Made by a program: the position numbers and the translations under genes. From Capsicum annuum (Eukaryota; Streptophyta; Magnoliopsida; Solanales; Solanaceae): DNA of 64,000 nucleotides. The stretch spans positions 84,029,447-84,093,446 of the forward strand of contig NC_061118.1 in assembly GCF_002878395.1 (NCBI RefSeq), read 5' to 3'. The stretch's first letter is position 1; every line of letters starts with the position of its first letter. Below are positions 1 to 12,554 of the stretch, one piece after another. Below the pieces are notes generated by a model. It was not told the origin of the DNA and made no database searches. It saw nothing but the letters and a program-made list of their open reading frames with translations.

Positions 1-2
1 CA

Positions 3-640
3 CTTGAGAAATATGGTGTAAAACATAAGGTGGCAACACCTTAGCATTCATAGACAAGTGGGCAAGGTTGAGGTCTCCAATCATGAGATCAAGCCTATTT
101 TGGCAAAGTTTGTGAATTACAATCGAACTGATTGGTCAAGGAAGCTAGATGATGCACTTTGGGCTTACCGAACAGCTTTTAAAATTCACATAGTTGTCTT
201 TCTGTATCAACTTATGTACAGAAAAGCATGCCACTTGGTGGTTGAACTTGAGCCCAAGGTACTATAGGCATTGAAGAAGCTAAATTTTGAGTGGTGTGAT
301 GTTGTAAACTTGAGGATGAGTAACATGAATGAGTTGGATGAATTCCGTCTTCGTGCTTATGAGAGTTCTTCTTTGTACAAGAAAAAGATGAAGTTGTACC
401 ATGACAAGAAGATTGAGAAAAAGATATTCCAGCCTGGTGATACGGTCTTGTTGTATAATTCGAGACTTCACTTATTTCTTGGCAAGTTGAAGTCTAGGTG
501 GTTTGGGTCATTCACCATGGTTAGAATATTTCCATATGGTGCAATTAAGATGAAATGAGATGGAGATGCCCCATTCAAGGTAAATAGGCATCGTTTTAAG
601 CACTACATAGGAAGTATGGAGGTGTTAAAGGTTTGTGATA
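3..640 (+). pseudogene. Ty3 (Athila/Tat-type) integrase C-terminal fragment
   Basis: This is the end of a Ty3 retrotransposon polyprotein, the integrase that inserts the element's DNA. The reading starts in frame 3 ([13 protein letters not shown]) and moves to frame 1 after about position 64, where one extra base disrupts GQVEV. It continues through [20 protein letters not shown] and LRAYESSSLYKKKMK to a GKLKSRW block, the C-terminal segment typical of Athila/Tat integrases. Stops lie at 42-44, 51-53, 268-270 and 556-558; the first three replace residues that are Y, Q and W in the family. The start of the gene is outside the window. The identification is firm at lineage level. The fragment cannot encode a working enzyme. 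Confidence 0.9.
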
Positions 641-1097
641 ATATAAGCCTTGGCGAAGTCTAAGTAGCCAAGGCAACTGAGTCGTGCTGTGAATTTAAAT
701 TAGGAACTTCATGGGAGGCAACCCATGGGTTTGTTGTTAAAGTTTGAGTATCCAATATAGCCACGTCGTACCGCGACGTTAAATCAAGCACTACTTGGAA
801 GGCAACCCAAGGTTTTAGTTTTCACTTTGTTTTGTGTTTTGTAGGTTAAAAATAAGGAGAAACACTTAGAAACTATCAAAAATTGAATAAATTAGACAAG
901 TCTAGGTAAATGGACCTACTACCCTACTTACGGGGGTCATTGGTCAACCTATAATAAGTAAGTTGAAGTTGTAGCTGTCAGAAGAATTTTTAGGTCTCTA
1001 AAGTTGTACTTTCAAACCCACTTACGAGGGTCACAAGTACAACCTACAACCCCATAATTTGGGGTCAAAAAATCAAAAAATCAACAAGGGGCAAGAC
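641..1097 (+). other. 3' non-coding region of the Ty3 element with candidate PPT
   Basis: There is no coding sequence here. The stretch holds two related motifs, GGGAGGCAACCCATGGG near 712 and GGAAGGCAACCCAAGG near 799. Such motifs follow the integrase in many plant Athila/Tat-type elements. A purine run near 1085-1096 (CAAGGGGCAAGA) directly precedes the LTR and is the candidate polypurine tract. Confidence 0.55.
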
Positions 1098-2515
1098 TGA
1101 TGAGTAGTGAATTTACAACTCATTTGCACTCAAAATTTGTGAACACTACCGCGATTTAAATGTATGAATGAGACAAATTTGTGATTAAATGCACTAATTT
1201 CCATATTTTGAAGGCATACAGGTTATGAGAAGGAAAGATGTGGATTTGAGCTGAAAAGGATAAAAAGGGAGAAAAGAAGTGCAGTTGGAAAACCTAAAGC
1301 AGAAATCAGTCTCAGTTACCGCAATCACAGTCTAAGGGCCGCAATCATGGCCGATCAAGTTAGGTCAAAGGACTGCAACTTCGGTGACCTTATCTTAATC
1401 ACGGTAGCTACAATCTCTCATATATTGCTGCGATCTCGACTTAGCATGATTTTGCCCAGGGCCAGTGCTGTTATTTTACCTAGCCGACCCCAAATCCCTT
1501 AAATTGCAAAAACCCTTCCCTATATGACACTACACTTTGAAAACTTGAAATTTAGAAATCTTGTAACCCTACTAATTGGAGGAAATTTGTGTATTTGAAT
1601 TTTCAATTTGAATTTGGTGAAATTGAAGTGTAATTGGGAGAATCTTCTAACTTTCCATTTTCATAGATGTTTTAAATGAACCTTTTTGGTATATTTCTTC
1701 CTCTTTACTTTATGAGTAGATAAATTTACTTGTCTTAGGATTCTGTTGAACTAAGGTGCAATTATGTGTGGGTTGTGATGTATTTGTGTAGATTCTAGTT
1801 TGTTAATGATGGGTTTCACTATTGCTTGTTTGAATTAGTTGGGGTTTAAGGGTGAAAACCCCAAGCACCCAAAGTGGGTTTGTGGGTGAAAACCCCAAGC
1901 TCTTAAAAGCTCACATAATCCCTAAAAGAGGGATGCGGGTGAAATTTTGGAACCCATATCATCCTTGAAAGAGGTATATGGGTACCAAAGCAATAGTGGA
2001 CAATAATAAATGTAGTTTGCTATATTTTGCCATCTTAGAAATAAGGGTGAGTGAGGGTTACGTATGTCTTGGGAATCTTCTTAGAAATAGGGATGCCCAA
2101 TTAAGGTATTAGGTGGATGAAATTGACACACTTGTTAGGTACTCGAAAGGACAAGTGATATTCTTGAGGTTTCGTTGACAAACTAGCCTCAAGAACCTTC
2201 GACCTAGCCTACCGCATTATTAATAACTAGAATTTGCACCAAATAATCATGTTCCCATGCATAATTTGCCCTTAGGTAGACATAATCTCAAGATCTTTTT
2301 CATATTGCATTTTTCAATCACAAGTGTTACCTTTAGTTTGTTGATTCAATTAAAAGTTGATTAATCCTTGCTTCAAACAAAACCCCCATTTTAAATCGTG
2401 AATTTTACTTTGTTTACATTACGAGTATCTTTGTAGTAACTATTAACACTCATAGACTAGAAATCTGATTTCTCTCATCGTGGATTCGACCTCAACAAAA
2501 CCCATCTCACCCACT
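1098..2515 (+). mobile_element. 3' LTR of the Athila/Tat-type element
   Basis: The LTR starts TGATGAGTAGTG just after a purine-rich tract. It contains blocks shared with the LTR at 62,638: CCCATATCATCCTTGAAAGAG (first 20 bases counted from 1949), CTTAGAAATA(A/G)GG repeated at 2035 and 2080, and GGATTCGACC near 2480. This arrangement, with the GATTCGACC motif close to the 3' end, is usual for this clade. The start is good to a few bases. The 3' end is not defined because no PBS follows. Confidence 0.6.
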
Positions 2516-3160
2516 CCTCATTTGCATAAAATCCTCACAAAGTCTAGGGATAACATCCAGTTAATCATCTTCTACTTCAAAAATCTATATTTAAGGTAAT
2601 AATTCTTGGCTCCACTTGGATTCTTAACATACAACTTGATAAAATACTTTAAGTAATCCTAAAGTTAATACATTTTCATAGTTCTTGAAATATGTGGAGC
2701 CTAAAAGTAATACAACTGATTGATGCATGATTTGTGATTATGGTTACCTGTGATCAGAAATAAATTGGAAGTAGAAATGGTTTAACTTGGATAATACTGA
2801 TATACCTATCGAAATTGTTTTGTTGCATGTTGTAGTGTATGAACTGAGGTTAAAAATTTAAATTATATCCATGTTAGGATGAATTTTTTGTTAAAATCTG
2901 ACTTACTCTCAGAGGGGCATTTATGAAGCTACTTACAAAACTCGTAAATAGTACCTATAAGCCCGTAAGTGGCCTCGTAGGTATCAAACTTGAAATCTTA
3001 AAACTTTAGAGCTTTGTCTAATACTTATGAGGGTACCGACGACCCTTATAACTACTACCTATGGTTCATAGGTAGCCTATTCCTTAGGTCGTCAAATGTT
3101 TTTCAATTTTTTTGTTCCATTCTTGTGTTTCAAGCACTAACAGCTAATTTTTCAAGTATG
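2516..3160 (+). other. Leader-like non-coding sequence upstream of the transposon ORF
   Basis: No gene is visible. From 2,930 to 3,080 the text repeats ACTTACNA/GTAAGT-type words (CCCGTAAGTGG, ACTTATGAGGG, GGTTCATAGGT). These also occur in the LTR at 7,140-7,400, so this may be the leader or damaged 5' LTR of the element whose ORF starts at 3,161. Its 5' boundary is not visible. Confidence 0.35.
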
Positions 3161-5616
3161 ATGGCACCAAAAGCTATGCAAAAGAAGAGAGTTCAGTACA
3201 GGTTACAAGATGAGTCTCCTGAATGGAGTGGTTCTTTTGAGGGATATCCCATGAGCCAGGATAGCACACATTTAGTCCCATGACAAACTCAAGGTCGATC
3301 ACAAAGACATCCTACAACTACGATAGTTTTTGTTGAGTTGGGCACTCAGCCCATACCATCAAAGTCTCCATGTTACCATAGGTAGAGCCATAGCCTATAC
3401 CAGCATGTTATGTCTAGACTAGGCCTCGCATGAAGAATCCGAGCCAGTGGCCACAATAATCTCCCTAGTATGAGGAAGAAGAGGATAATTTAGATGCTAG
3501 TTCACAGAAGGAGGTTGAGTTAGGGTTAGGTTCAGGTTCTAAATAGGAGGAGGATGTCATCGCCTCTCAGTCTGAGGAGGAGTTAGAGACTGCATCTAAT
3601 TCTGAGAGTAAGTCTACATCAATCTTAGCTGCACCTCAATTTATTGGGGGTGTTGATGTAGTATAGGTTCCACAGGAGATATGATCATCATCAACTCAGG
3701 ATACCCAGCCCACTGCTCAGAGCACTCAGGCTACTACTTCCATACCTATTGCATCAGAGTTTGACTTCAGACATATCTCTGCAGTACCTATAGATGAGAT
3801 TTCTTTGAGATAATATGTGGAGGAGATGTACCAGATTTATGACAAAGATAGTTTTATCATAAACAGGGTTGACCATGATACAGTATAGTGGGAAAGGTTA
3901 AGATAGAGTTGATTGGGTTAGCAAGAGCTCTAGACATGCAGGTTTTTTTGGAGAGAAATCAACTGGAGTGGATGACCCAGCTTTTATTTGGGAGGTCTAT
4001 TCATCCTACACATCCATGATATACTAAGTTACCCAAGCCAAGGGTAGAGTATTTAAGCATCCCCAGCTAACCCATACTTTGGTCAGAAAAGTGAGAGTTG
4101 ATATTTTTAGGAAGCTATCTGTCGGGTGTTATTTGGGTCAAATTATGTAGGACTATTTATGACAGTTGAGTTCCATTATCACATGAGGATTATATGAAGT
4201 AGGATCACTATAAGAAATATAAAGTATAGAGCACTTAGAGTGGATTTGGCTAGATGGATAGCCACATAGATGGAAGAGTTGGGCATTGATGCCTTATGAA
4301 TAGAGGGAAAGAAAGAGATTAAAAAGGTATCGTTACTATTTTCAGTAAAGTTTTGATGGGATATGGTATTGAAGTATGTTGAGTCTGACATATGTGGATA
4401 ACATACTCACCTGGGATAGAGAAAATTTGATTTCCATCTTGATTGTTGGGTATGACATTAATTTTGCTAGATGTATCCAGACTAAGATCCACATAAGAGT
4501 ATTTAGTGAGACCACTACCTTCTCTTTCCCATATTTGATGCATCAACTGTATGATACAGGTAAAGTGTTACATATTCCTGAGGTGGATCATTGGATTGAG
4601 GTGACCTATATGATCGACATTAGTTTGATTAAGGATGCGGCCAATTTATTCCTTACACATCGAGCATATCCATTGTCATCTTCTGGTATGACCCATTTTG
4701 AGGGGCATTTTATTCCAGCAAAGCCTGTTAAGTGACTGAGTGTGAGCATGGATACAGGCACGGGTATTCAGAGAGTTGAGCCCACAATCACCATTGGTTA
4801 TGAGAGGGCTATAGGCACATTCATACTAGCCTTGTCTTCTACCTTAGCACAAGTCGAGGATACCAATTTACCCCTCGCTCGACAGTAACTAGGTATTTTA
4901 TGGTGACATATGAGTTTTTATGAAGATGATTGAGTGTAGCAGAAGGTGAATTATTGCCTCACTCAGACAGAGACTTAATTAGCCACGTTATTCGAGAAAA
5001 ACTGGCCATGCATCTGAACTATGTTAGAGACTTTTGAGTCTGGATTCAAGAGTAAGATGATGGATTCCATAGAGGAGTATACTACATAGATACATGCCTG
5101 TATAGATATCTTTTAGAGTCGGATGAGTGTACGACTGCGTGAGGTCCAAGCACTAGTCTTTTTGGGCCTATGAGAGAAGATAACTATACTGCTCTCAGAG
5201 GTTCGATCATTATCTAAGATCTATATTCTAGTACTTTCTCTAGTTATTACAGATTTTATGCAACCTCTACCCTGATCTCCTACTATGGTATTTGATATAT
5301 TCATGGATGATGATGTGGTCCCAGTTGTTGGGGCTAAAAGAGGTCGTAGGAAGAGTTACAGGATCTGACTATGGACTATCAGCAGTCCCTAAAAAGGGTA
5401 GCTCACAATTTAATTGTGTCACTTTCAGTTGATGAGAAAAGGCGTGTCGAGATGGAAGCGATCTCTTCTCTAGTCGCGCACCACCTCCTCCAGCTAAGCC
5501 ACGTGATGCCCCAGATGGGGCCAAGTCAAATTAAAATACCTAGAGCATCCCAAGTATATCTTCATCCCTTGTTTTTATATTATAGGTATGCACTGGGTAT
5601 AGTGCATAGTCTTTAA
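3161..5616 (+). pseudogene. Decayed 'putative plant transposon protein' ORF
   Basis: The ORF starts ATGGCACCAAAAG and runs, with many stops, to about 5,613. The N-terminal part (3,480-3,780) is acidic and Ser/Thr/Gln-rich. It is followed near 3,820 by YVEEMYQIYDKDSF and, at 4,376-4,735, by an open block containing NILTWDRENL, DINFARCIQTKIHIRVF, TTTFSFPYLMHQLYD and a final SLIKDAANLF. This order matches the family catalogued as putative plant transposon protein domain, found inside large Ty3-type elements of Solanaceae and other dicots. Its biochemical role is unknown. A short basic/acidic tail lies at 5,371-5,500. The copy is clearly dead: frames shift and stops fall at about 3,281, 3,544 and 3,664. 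The family assignment rests on remembered consensus motifs. Confidence 0.7.
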
Positions 5617-7001
5617 TTGAGGGTGGGGGTATAGCACAACCGAGGGTTTTTCTTGTCGTGTTTCTTTTTCATCTAATGTATTATCCTAGTAGAACCGTTG
5701 TTTGTGTTTAATTAGTAGAAAAATAAGGAACCCAAGGGTAGTTGACATATTTTGTTTGTTTTTTAAGTGTTTTGAAAAAAATGATATCCCTCCAAAATTT
5801 TGTGAACGGTGTGATGAAAATATCTGTGTGACCATTGTGTGAATCTTGCCATGGCATTAAGATTAGGGACAAAATAATTATAGCTTAGCATTGCATGAAC
5901 CAAATAGGTAGTGGTTGATGATATAACCATGTACCATATGTGTGTGGGGCCTCTAGCTAGTTTCCTTTGTGAATTTAATCCAGAACTTGTTAGGTTAGCC
6001 TTGCCTAGGTTATAGGATAATCGATTAGGACATGATCATAGGCTGCTTTTGACTTAGTCCACTCTTAGCCTAAATAACCGTCCAAATTTGAATAAGTATC
6101 CCTTGATCCCTGATTTGAGCCTACATTGACCTATTTTTTATTTTCATCTTTTCACCACTCTAACACTGTGCACCTCAACTCAAGCAAATTACCTAGTTGA
6201 GGGTGGCTATCATAAGGGTGAATAGTTAAAATTTGGTATGAGAACGGTGTTTAATGTTAAATAAAAATAAAGTTGGATGTGATAAAAAAAAGGTGTCATA
6301 GAAAAAAAGAGAGAGAAAAGAAACAAATAAAAAACTTGAAGAGAATAGAGAATAAATGAAAGCAAAAAGAAAACCACACCCAATCCAAAAAAATCATTAA
6401 AGGAGAAAAAGGGAGGAATAAAAGAAGAATGGTTGAGAAGTAGAGCCAAAATGTATGTGTAGTGTCAATGAGGGTGAGTCACTAGATCTCATATGTACCA
6501 TACCTTCCCCAAGCCTACATTATAACTTGAGTAAAGTCCTATAGTGATCCTAGTTCAAATGTCCAAAAAACTAAAGTAAGGAAATCAAGGGCAATCCTAT
6601 GGTATTCGATACACATCGATTGTAATTTTTTTTTGTGAGAGTGAGTATCTTGACATAGTCCTTATATAGACATGATAATATTGTAAGAGTTGGGACTTGT
6701 TTTTGCAAGGGTATATGGGTTGTGTTATTAACCACTTATTTATTCTGGTATTATGTCGCATATTTGCTTGGTTGTTTGTTTCTAATATAATGTCATTTCT
6801 TAATTCATTTTTGTTATACTATTGTGCTACATAGACCCACATAGTGGTTTTGAAAATTTTGAAACAAGAGAAGGTAAGAGGTTTTGAGCTAAAATTGAGT
6901 TGATTATCGTAGGTGCCTTAGGTTTCTTTTAATTAAGAATCGTGTGTTCTTTGTTATGTGTTAATTGTATGAGGACATGCATGCATCTAAGTTGAGGGTG
7001 T
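5617..7001 (+). other. 3' non-coding internal region of the element, with PPT-like end
   Basis: Immediately after the ORF comes a TATGCACTGGGTATAGTGCATAG word followed by a GGGTGGGGG run (about 5,584-5,630). This is a common mark downstream of ORFs in this element clade. The rest is AT-rich with no coding signal. The stretch ends AAGTTGAGGGTGT (6,989-7,001), a degenerate polypurine tract abutting the LTR. Confidence 0.5.
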
Positions 7002-8359
7002 TGATGTGTCATGGTTTCATGGAACTTTCGATGTTTAAAATAAAAATTTATGCAAATACTTACATCCTTTTTGTTAAATGTGATGTGTTTTTGTGTTGGT
7101 TTTGCAGGAAAATAGGTTTTAGTGCCAAAGAAGAGTAAGAGATGATGAAAAATTATAGAAGCCCACTTACAGGCTATAACTGATATTTACGATGGGTGTA
7201 CGTAGGCTCGTAAGTGTCATAACAAAGTTGTGAAGATCTGAAGTTTGGTATGAGACTTACGAAGGCCATCTACGGGGTATAAGTAGAATCGAAGACCCTC
7301 ATAGGTACCCCAGTAAATTGGTGATGAATTTTCCTCTGAGACCTACAAACCCATCTGAGGTTCATAGGTTGTACCTACAGCCCATGAGTGGGTCCATAGG
7401 TAAGTGCCGACTTAGTATTCCTATTTTGTTTTGGTTAGGATTTTTTAGGTTTCTGATCTATCCTATAAATACCCTACTGATATTTTGTTATTAGTTTATG
7501 CACTCTTTGTACATATAACATTATAGTGACTTTCTAAGATACGATTTTGATCTTGGAATTCTTGTTCTTTACTTTAAAGGTTGAGATTAATTTGAGATTT
7601 TGGGTTTCATTCTTACTTTATCATGAGATTATTCATATGCTTTCTTTTTTGAATTCTATGGGTGTTCTTGCAAATATGAGCAATTAAACCTCTTAACTAG
7701 GGTGTAGGAAGTCCAATGGAATAACGAAGTAGAGGAAGTGCAAAGTATTTCTTAATCAGTCTTTATGCATGTATTGCGGGTTTTTTTATATTGATTACTT
7801 TCTTAACTACTGCAGATGCTAAGAACCTACCTTTATTCGATACTAACTCGAGAGTAAGGTTGAGATCAGGAAAAGAAGATCACAACAATAATTTAAAGCT
7901 ACCAACCTTCATTTAATAAACTTAAGACCGAGAGGAGATACTTAATTTGGGATCCAAGACAAGGGTTAGTAATGCAACTCTGAGACCAAGAGGAGATGAG
8001 TGAAATTCACCAAAGGTTGTTGATAGATAGTTGGTGATATATAACTTGTTAGATTCTACATGCAAGTACAGAGATAGTTTGACGAGCACGATACGTTTAC
8101 AGAGTTAGGAAGTCATGCGGAACATAGTCCTAGTATTTGTATCATAGTGATTTCAACCTAAAGAGTTCAAGATTTTTTACTACTATTACTGTAACTACAA
8201 AATTCTCCCATTTACTTTCTGCACTTCCCAACTACATCAGCAAGTTCGTGACAGAGATTCATCCTATTTCCTGTGGGTTAGACCCTAACCTTTATAGGGT
8301 TCTTTATTTGATAGCAACCATATTATACTTTCTTGGAGGTGTCATTTAGGCAATATCCA
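7002..8359 (+). mobile_element. 3' LTR (Athila/Tat-type clade)
   Basis: The LTR begins TGATGTGTC after a purine tract and ends ...AATATCCA, giving TG...CA termini. Inside are a TATA-like CCTATAAATACCC (7,466-7,478) and the 3'-terminal signature GTTAGACCCTAACC...GGAGGTGTCATTTAGGC (8,277-8,350), which corresponds to the end of LTRs in this clade. No convincing PBS follows. It is therefore the downstream LTR of the element carrying the ORF at 3,161. Confidence 0.65.
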
Positions 8360-10317
8360 TAGCCCAGTGCCTGCTTAAGCGACATCTGGATAATATTTTT
8401 ACTCCCTTCTCAATTTTCTACCATTTTGGATACTTAGAGCTTTGGGTTTTAGAGTTTTTGGGCGATTTCTTCAATTTTCAAGATTAGGTGAGTTCCAAAT
8501 CCTTATTTCAATTATTTTTCTTTGATTCTTGTCATTTAAAGCTTGTTAAAACTCAATTTCAAAAGTAGAAATTGGGGATTTTGGCTCGGAAGGCCTAACT
8601 AAGTATTTCTTCAATTTAAACTCCAATTTTAACCCATTGTCACTTGGATTTTATTTATGGCTTCCTTTAAAAATGGTAAATATATTTATGAACTAGAATT
8701 TTGATTTTACCCTCCTTTTCTAAAAATACCATTTAGGGTTCCACTTTGACCCCGAGTCAAAAATGGGTTATATGGGTATCATTGGCTTTCTTTTGATGTG
8801 TAGATTATATATTTTTATATTTTAGGTCATTTTGAGTCCATTCTTGAGGAAAAGGCTCTGTGTTGAAAACTTTTGGACTCGATTTCTCTGTATTAAAAGG
8901 TTTTTGGACCCATTTTTCTTTATTCAAAGTAGATTATGGCTTAACTTTCTTCAGACTAGGCTGGGTAGCTATTACTAATATAAAAGCATGTAATGAGTAT
9001 GGAAAATAATCATGGAAATGGCTTTATTATTATTTTATGCATGTGTGAGGGCCTATGTTGTTGTTATTTGGTTATTTTGAGATATTATTTGCTATGTGTG
9101 ATCATGTGGGGTCTTAAATAATGTTGTTGTCCTGGTATTTATGTAATTAGTTATACTCTTTTGGGTAGAAATTGTCTAAGATGGGATCTATGTGGTATCA
9201 ATGTCGTATTGTTGCATATCTTACTTTATTGGTATATGGATTATATTAGATCATGGATGGTTAGTTTATTGCATGGATTTTTGGTTCACGTTCTTGATAT
9301 ATGGGTTGTATTTAGAAATTCTTATTCTGGTTGGTTATGATAATTATATTTCCATATCATAGACATTTATGAAACATTGGTATCACTGTGTAAATACTGG
9401 CTTTTCTGACAAAAAGTGTGACATCTTTAAAAACCCTCTATCGATGTATGTGTCGGCAAGGAGTTAGGGATATTTGATTGGTATTGGTTATTGGATTGTA
9501 TATAGATTAACGAAACCCTCATGGGTCCTACCTTAGAAGTGTAACTTGGTGTGTGTATACGAACGTTGTGAGACAACCTCGTTCATCGCACCATCATCAT
9601 CATTATTATAATTCTTATTGCATTTTATACATTTTTCACTTTTTCTATTATGCTTTCATGTTTAATTTGATGTCTATCTTCCCTTTGCTTCTTTTTATGT
9701 ACTTGTATTTTGGTATATGTGTATACTTTAGATGAATTAGTGGAGACGGTACGGGCTACCATTTGAGACATTTTCTAATTGTAGGTGCTATGTCCATAGT
9801 GTGTATTTATATACTTTACTTTCTACTGTACTTAGTCTCTTATGATACATAATGATTACAAGTGAACTGTACTCATTCCTACTACTCCCTTTTCATGCAG
9901 ATCTAGGTATGAGTACGTTGCATAGTAGCTGGTTTTGGGCGATGTTGGAGTATTTTTAAGGTAGAAGTTGGTCTATACTTACAGAGTTAATCTACTACCT
10001 CCTTTATTTTAGTTTATGTCTTATTTTCATTTTCAGAGACAAATTATATTCCTTTTTGGACTATCAGTTATATATTTTGACTTCGAGACATACCTAGTTA
10101 ATTCTTACACTGACACCAAATTTTGGGGTGATTTATGGTATCATTGCTATGCATTTTCCGCTAATATTGTATATATGTGGTTCAACTTCGCTCTAGAAGT
10201 ATTACCTTGGGTTTTGGTGTTGTTTTTCTCAATTCATATCAGCTTGGATGATAGGCTTACTTATGAAGGCTTGTTTTGACAAGTGCCATCATGACCCTTA
10301 GTTTTTGGGTCATGACA
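8360..10317 (+). mobile_element. Isolated chromovirus (Del/Tekay-type) LTR
   Basis: A 2-kb non-coding unit that ends ATGACCCTTAGTTTTTGGG then TCATGACA at 10,317. This is the usual 3' terminus of Tekay-type LTRs in nightshades. It also carries the family's GGTGAGTTCCAAATCC block (8,488-8,503) and an upstream promoter-like, pyrimidine-rich start. No PBS (TGGTATCAGAGC) follows the end, so it is a solo or truncated LTR. The 5' boundary abuts the previous LTR and is approximate. The short ORFs inside at 9,553 and 10,016 look accidental. Confidence 0.55.
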
Positions 10318-11639
10318 AGTAGCAGGGAAAATATTTTCTAAGAAAGTAAGTGGATTTATTTTTTATTTCTTGTGTTTCTACCTAAGTAAAAAAAATATTA
10401 TCCTAAAAATATTTATATATAATCCAGATGAATATTATGGGACGTAGGGTGGAGAAAAGGGGTTTGAGATGATAGTGATGGGGACTTTAAAGTGGGGATG
10501 AGCCGAACATGAGGTGTGTTGGAAGATGGGGAGGGCAAACCAATTTTGAATGTCGCCTATTTTTTCTTTTCTCTTAGGGAAGTCATTTTTCTAAAAAAAA
10601 TATTTACCATAACTTATGACCAACTAGACTTAAGAAAATTGTTAAAATTAGTGCATCTTAGTGTTTTCTTCTAATGTTTTACTTATGCATTTGACTGTTG
10701 AGTCAAATAACCACTTCCTACTTTATAGGGATGATATCACATTAGTTGTTTACATTCCGAATAGGACTTTGGAGTTATTTTTGGAGTTAAAGTTAGTGCT
10801 TACTTCATTTTATATTTTAGTTCTCTATAAAGAGCTCCATTAAATAACATTCTTCTCTATTCAATTTCCTATTATACTGTAAATTTATTTTCTTTCTCTG
10901 TGTCTTTATTTATTATGGTATTTGAGTAAAGTCATTGATATGATCGTTCTTCTTCTTGTCTATCAAGTTTGTTTAGTCTTGTTGGAGATTGAAAGTTATA
11001 CAGAAAAAAGCTTAGCAGTATAGAGTCAGTAAATGGGGGAAATAGTTCAAATTACTGGTTTGGTGTTGAGAACCTTGTAGGGACAAACTACAAGTACTGA
11101 ACTATGTGTATGGGGCCTTACCTTCAATATCAAGACCTATGGTATCTAATTGTTGGTTCTAAATAAAAAATTTCAGCAAATACTCCAAAAGTATCTAGTT
11201 CCCAGAACTATCCCTAAAAACACCACCTAGTCCACCACTAATCGTGGAGTCGGAGAGCAATAACCATTAGTATTTAACATGTATATATAAGGTTTAGAGG
11301 GTTTTTATTTAACTTAAAAGGGAATAGTGAGAGGTCGACAAGAGGAGTTTTTCGTCAAGAAGGACCATGTTAGGCAGATGGAAACTATTAGTAATAAGCA
11401 TACATGGATTGGTTAGTGATATGATCTAATGAATGATAGGACATATATGGGTTAAATATGTTGTTTGAAATGACATGTTACAATTGCTAAACTATCATGT
11501 AGCATCACATTCATAATTTTAGAATGTGATTATAAGTAGTTTTAATTTGAATATCATGTTATGATTTATGATAATGTATTGCAGTTTTTGCTAAATCTGT
11601 TGGGTTTCAACCTTGTTCTTATTATGCTCATTGTACTCA
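10318..11639. other. AT-rich intergenic stretch, no gene recognised
   Basis: I see no coding or RNA gene here. There are poly-A/T runs near 10,388 and 10,590. The sequence at 11,020-11,320 resembles no element I can place. Confidence 0.4.
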
Positions 11640-12493
11640 TGTTATGATGATTAACAAACTTTATCACTGATACCTGGTCCATGAATGTCTGATTGTTTTA
11701 TTATTCCAATGATTGCCCAATATGGTGGAAAGACCAGTTATGTAAATTAGTGTCCCAATATACAATTTTGCAGTTGTATGCATTTGTCTTATGTGCCAAA
11801 TTTCTAGTACTTTTCTAGACAATGTCAGCACATTAGTAGGATAAATTTTCAGTGGTCCTTCTAGCATCCACCAATGAGGAATCTTCTCTCCCCATGCTCT
11901 TCATACATATACAATATCCTTGAGGAGTGAAGCTCAAGCTTTTGCAAAAAAAAATATAAAAAAAATCTCTCAAGGAAAGGCCTCATCCCATATTTCAAAG
12001 ACTCAACAATTAAGGAACTCATTTTCTCAAGTGATATATGTTTTCTCATTTCTTGAATTTTTTAGGCTTTATTTTGATCATCCCATTGTAAACTCACATC
12101 TCATCTTAGAGATTCTTGCGAGTAGTTTTGTGGTTGAGTTTATGTTGAATCATGGTTCTATCTAGCGTTAGCTAGTGAAATTCTCATAGTAGAATTATTA
12201 TGAGTGAATATAGCAAACAGATATTATTTATGAGTAGAAATCAAAAGCTTAATTCCTAGATGACATAAAGGGTGTAGTCAATTTGTTTGCTTGAAGCTTA
12301 GAGGAGAGATTGGCGAATTCATTTTGGGGTAGGTCATGGTTTTACTTCCTTGAGTAAAGAGGTTTCCACATTAACATCTTGTATTATTTATTTTCTAGTA
12401 GTTTTTGTTGTGTTCTTATTATTGTTGAATATGCTTATATAGGGACCTGGTATCCAATCGGGTCCTTGTTACACTGGTGGACTCTTACGAATT
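11640..12493 (+). mobile_element. 5' LTR of a copia element
   Basis: This is inferred as the LTR because it lies directly upstream of a PBS and a copia gag. It begins TGTTATGATGA. It contains ATACCTGGTCC near 11,671 and GGGACCTGGTATCC near 12,442, words that I associate with nightshade Tork-type copia LTRs. The start coordinate is a guess. The end is set a few bases before the PBS. Confidence 0.5.
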
Positions 12494-12499
12494 ATCAAT

Positions 12500-12511
12500 T
12501 GGTATCAAAGC
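12500..12511 (+). promoter_or_regulatory. Primer-binding site (initiator Met-tRNA type)
   Basis: TGGTATCAAAGC differs at one base from the standard TGGTATCAGAGC, which pairs with the 3' end of initiator methionine tRNA to prime reverse transcription. It lies between the copia LTR and the gag. Confidence 0.75.
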
Positions 12512-12554
12512 GGTACTCATTATAAGGTTAAAACCTAGGAAGGATCCTATTCAA

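Noticed and set aside
5617..7001. Envelope-like gene downstream of the transposon ORF
   Set aside because: No open frame of useful length, no signal peptide or transmembrane plus ectodomain pattern; the 6,210-6,449 minus ORF is an A/T-run artefact.
8360..10317. ORFs at 9,553 and 10,016 as membrane proteins
   Set aside because: Hydrophobic runs come from T-rich LTR sequence; they lie inside a non-coding LTR and have no family features.
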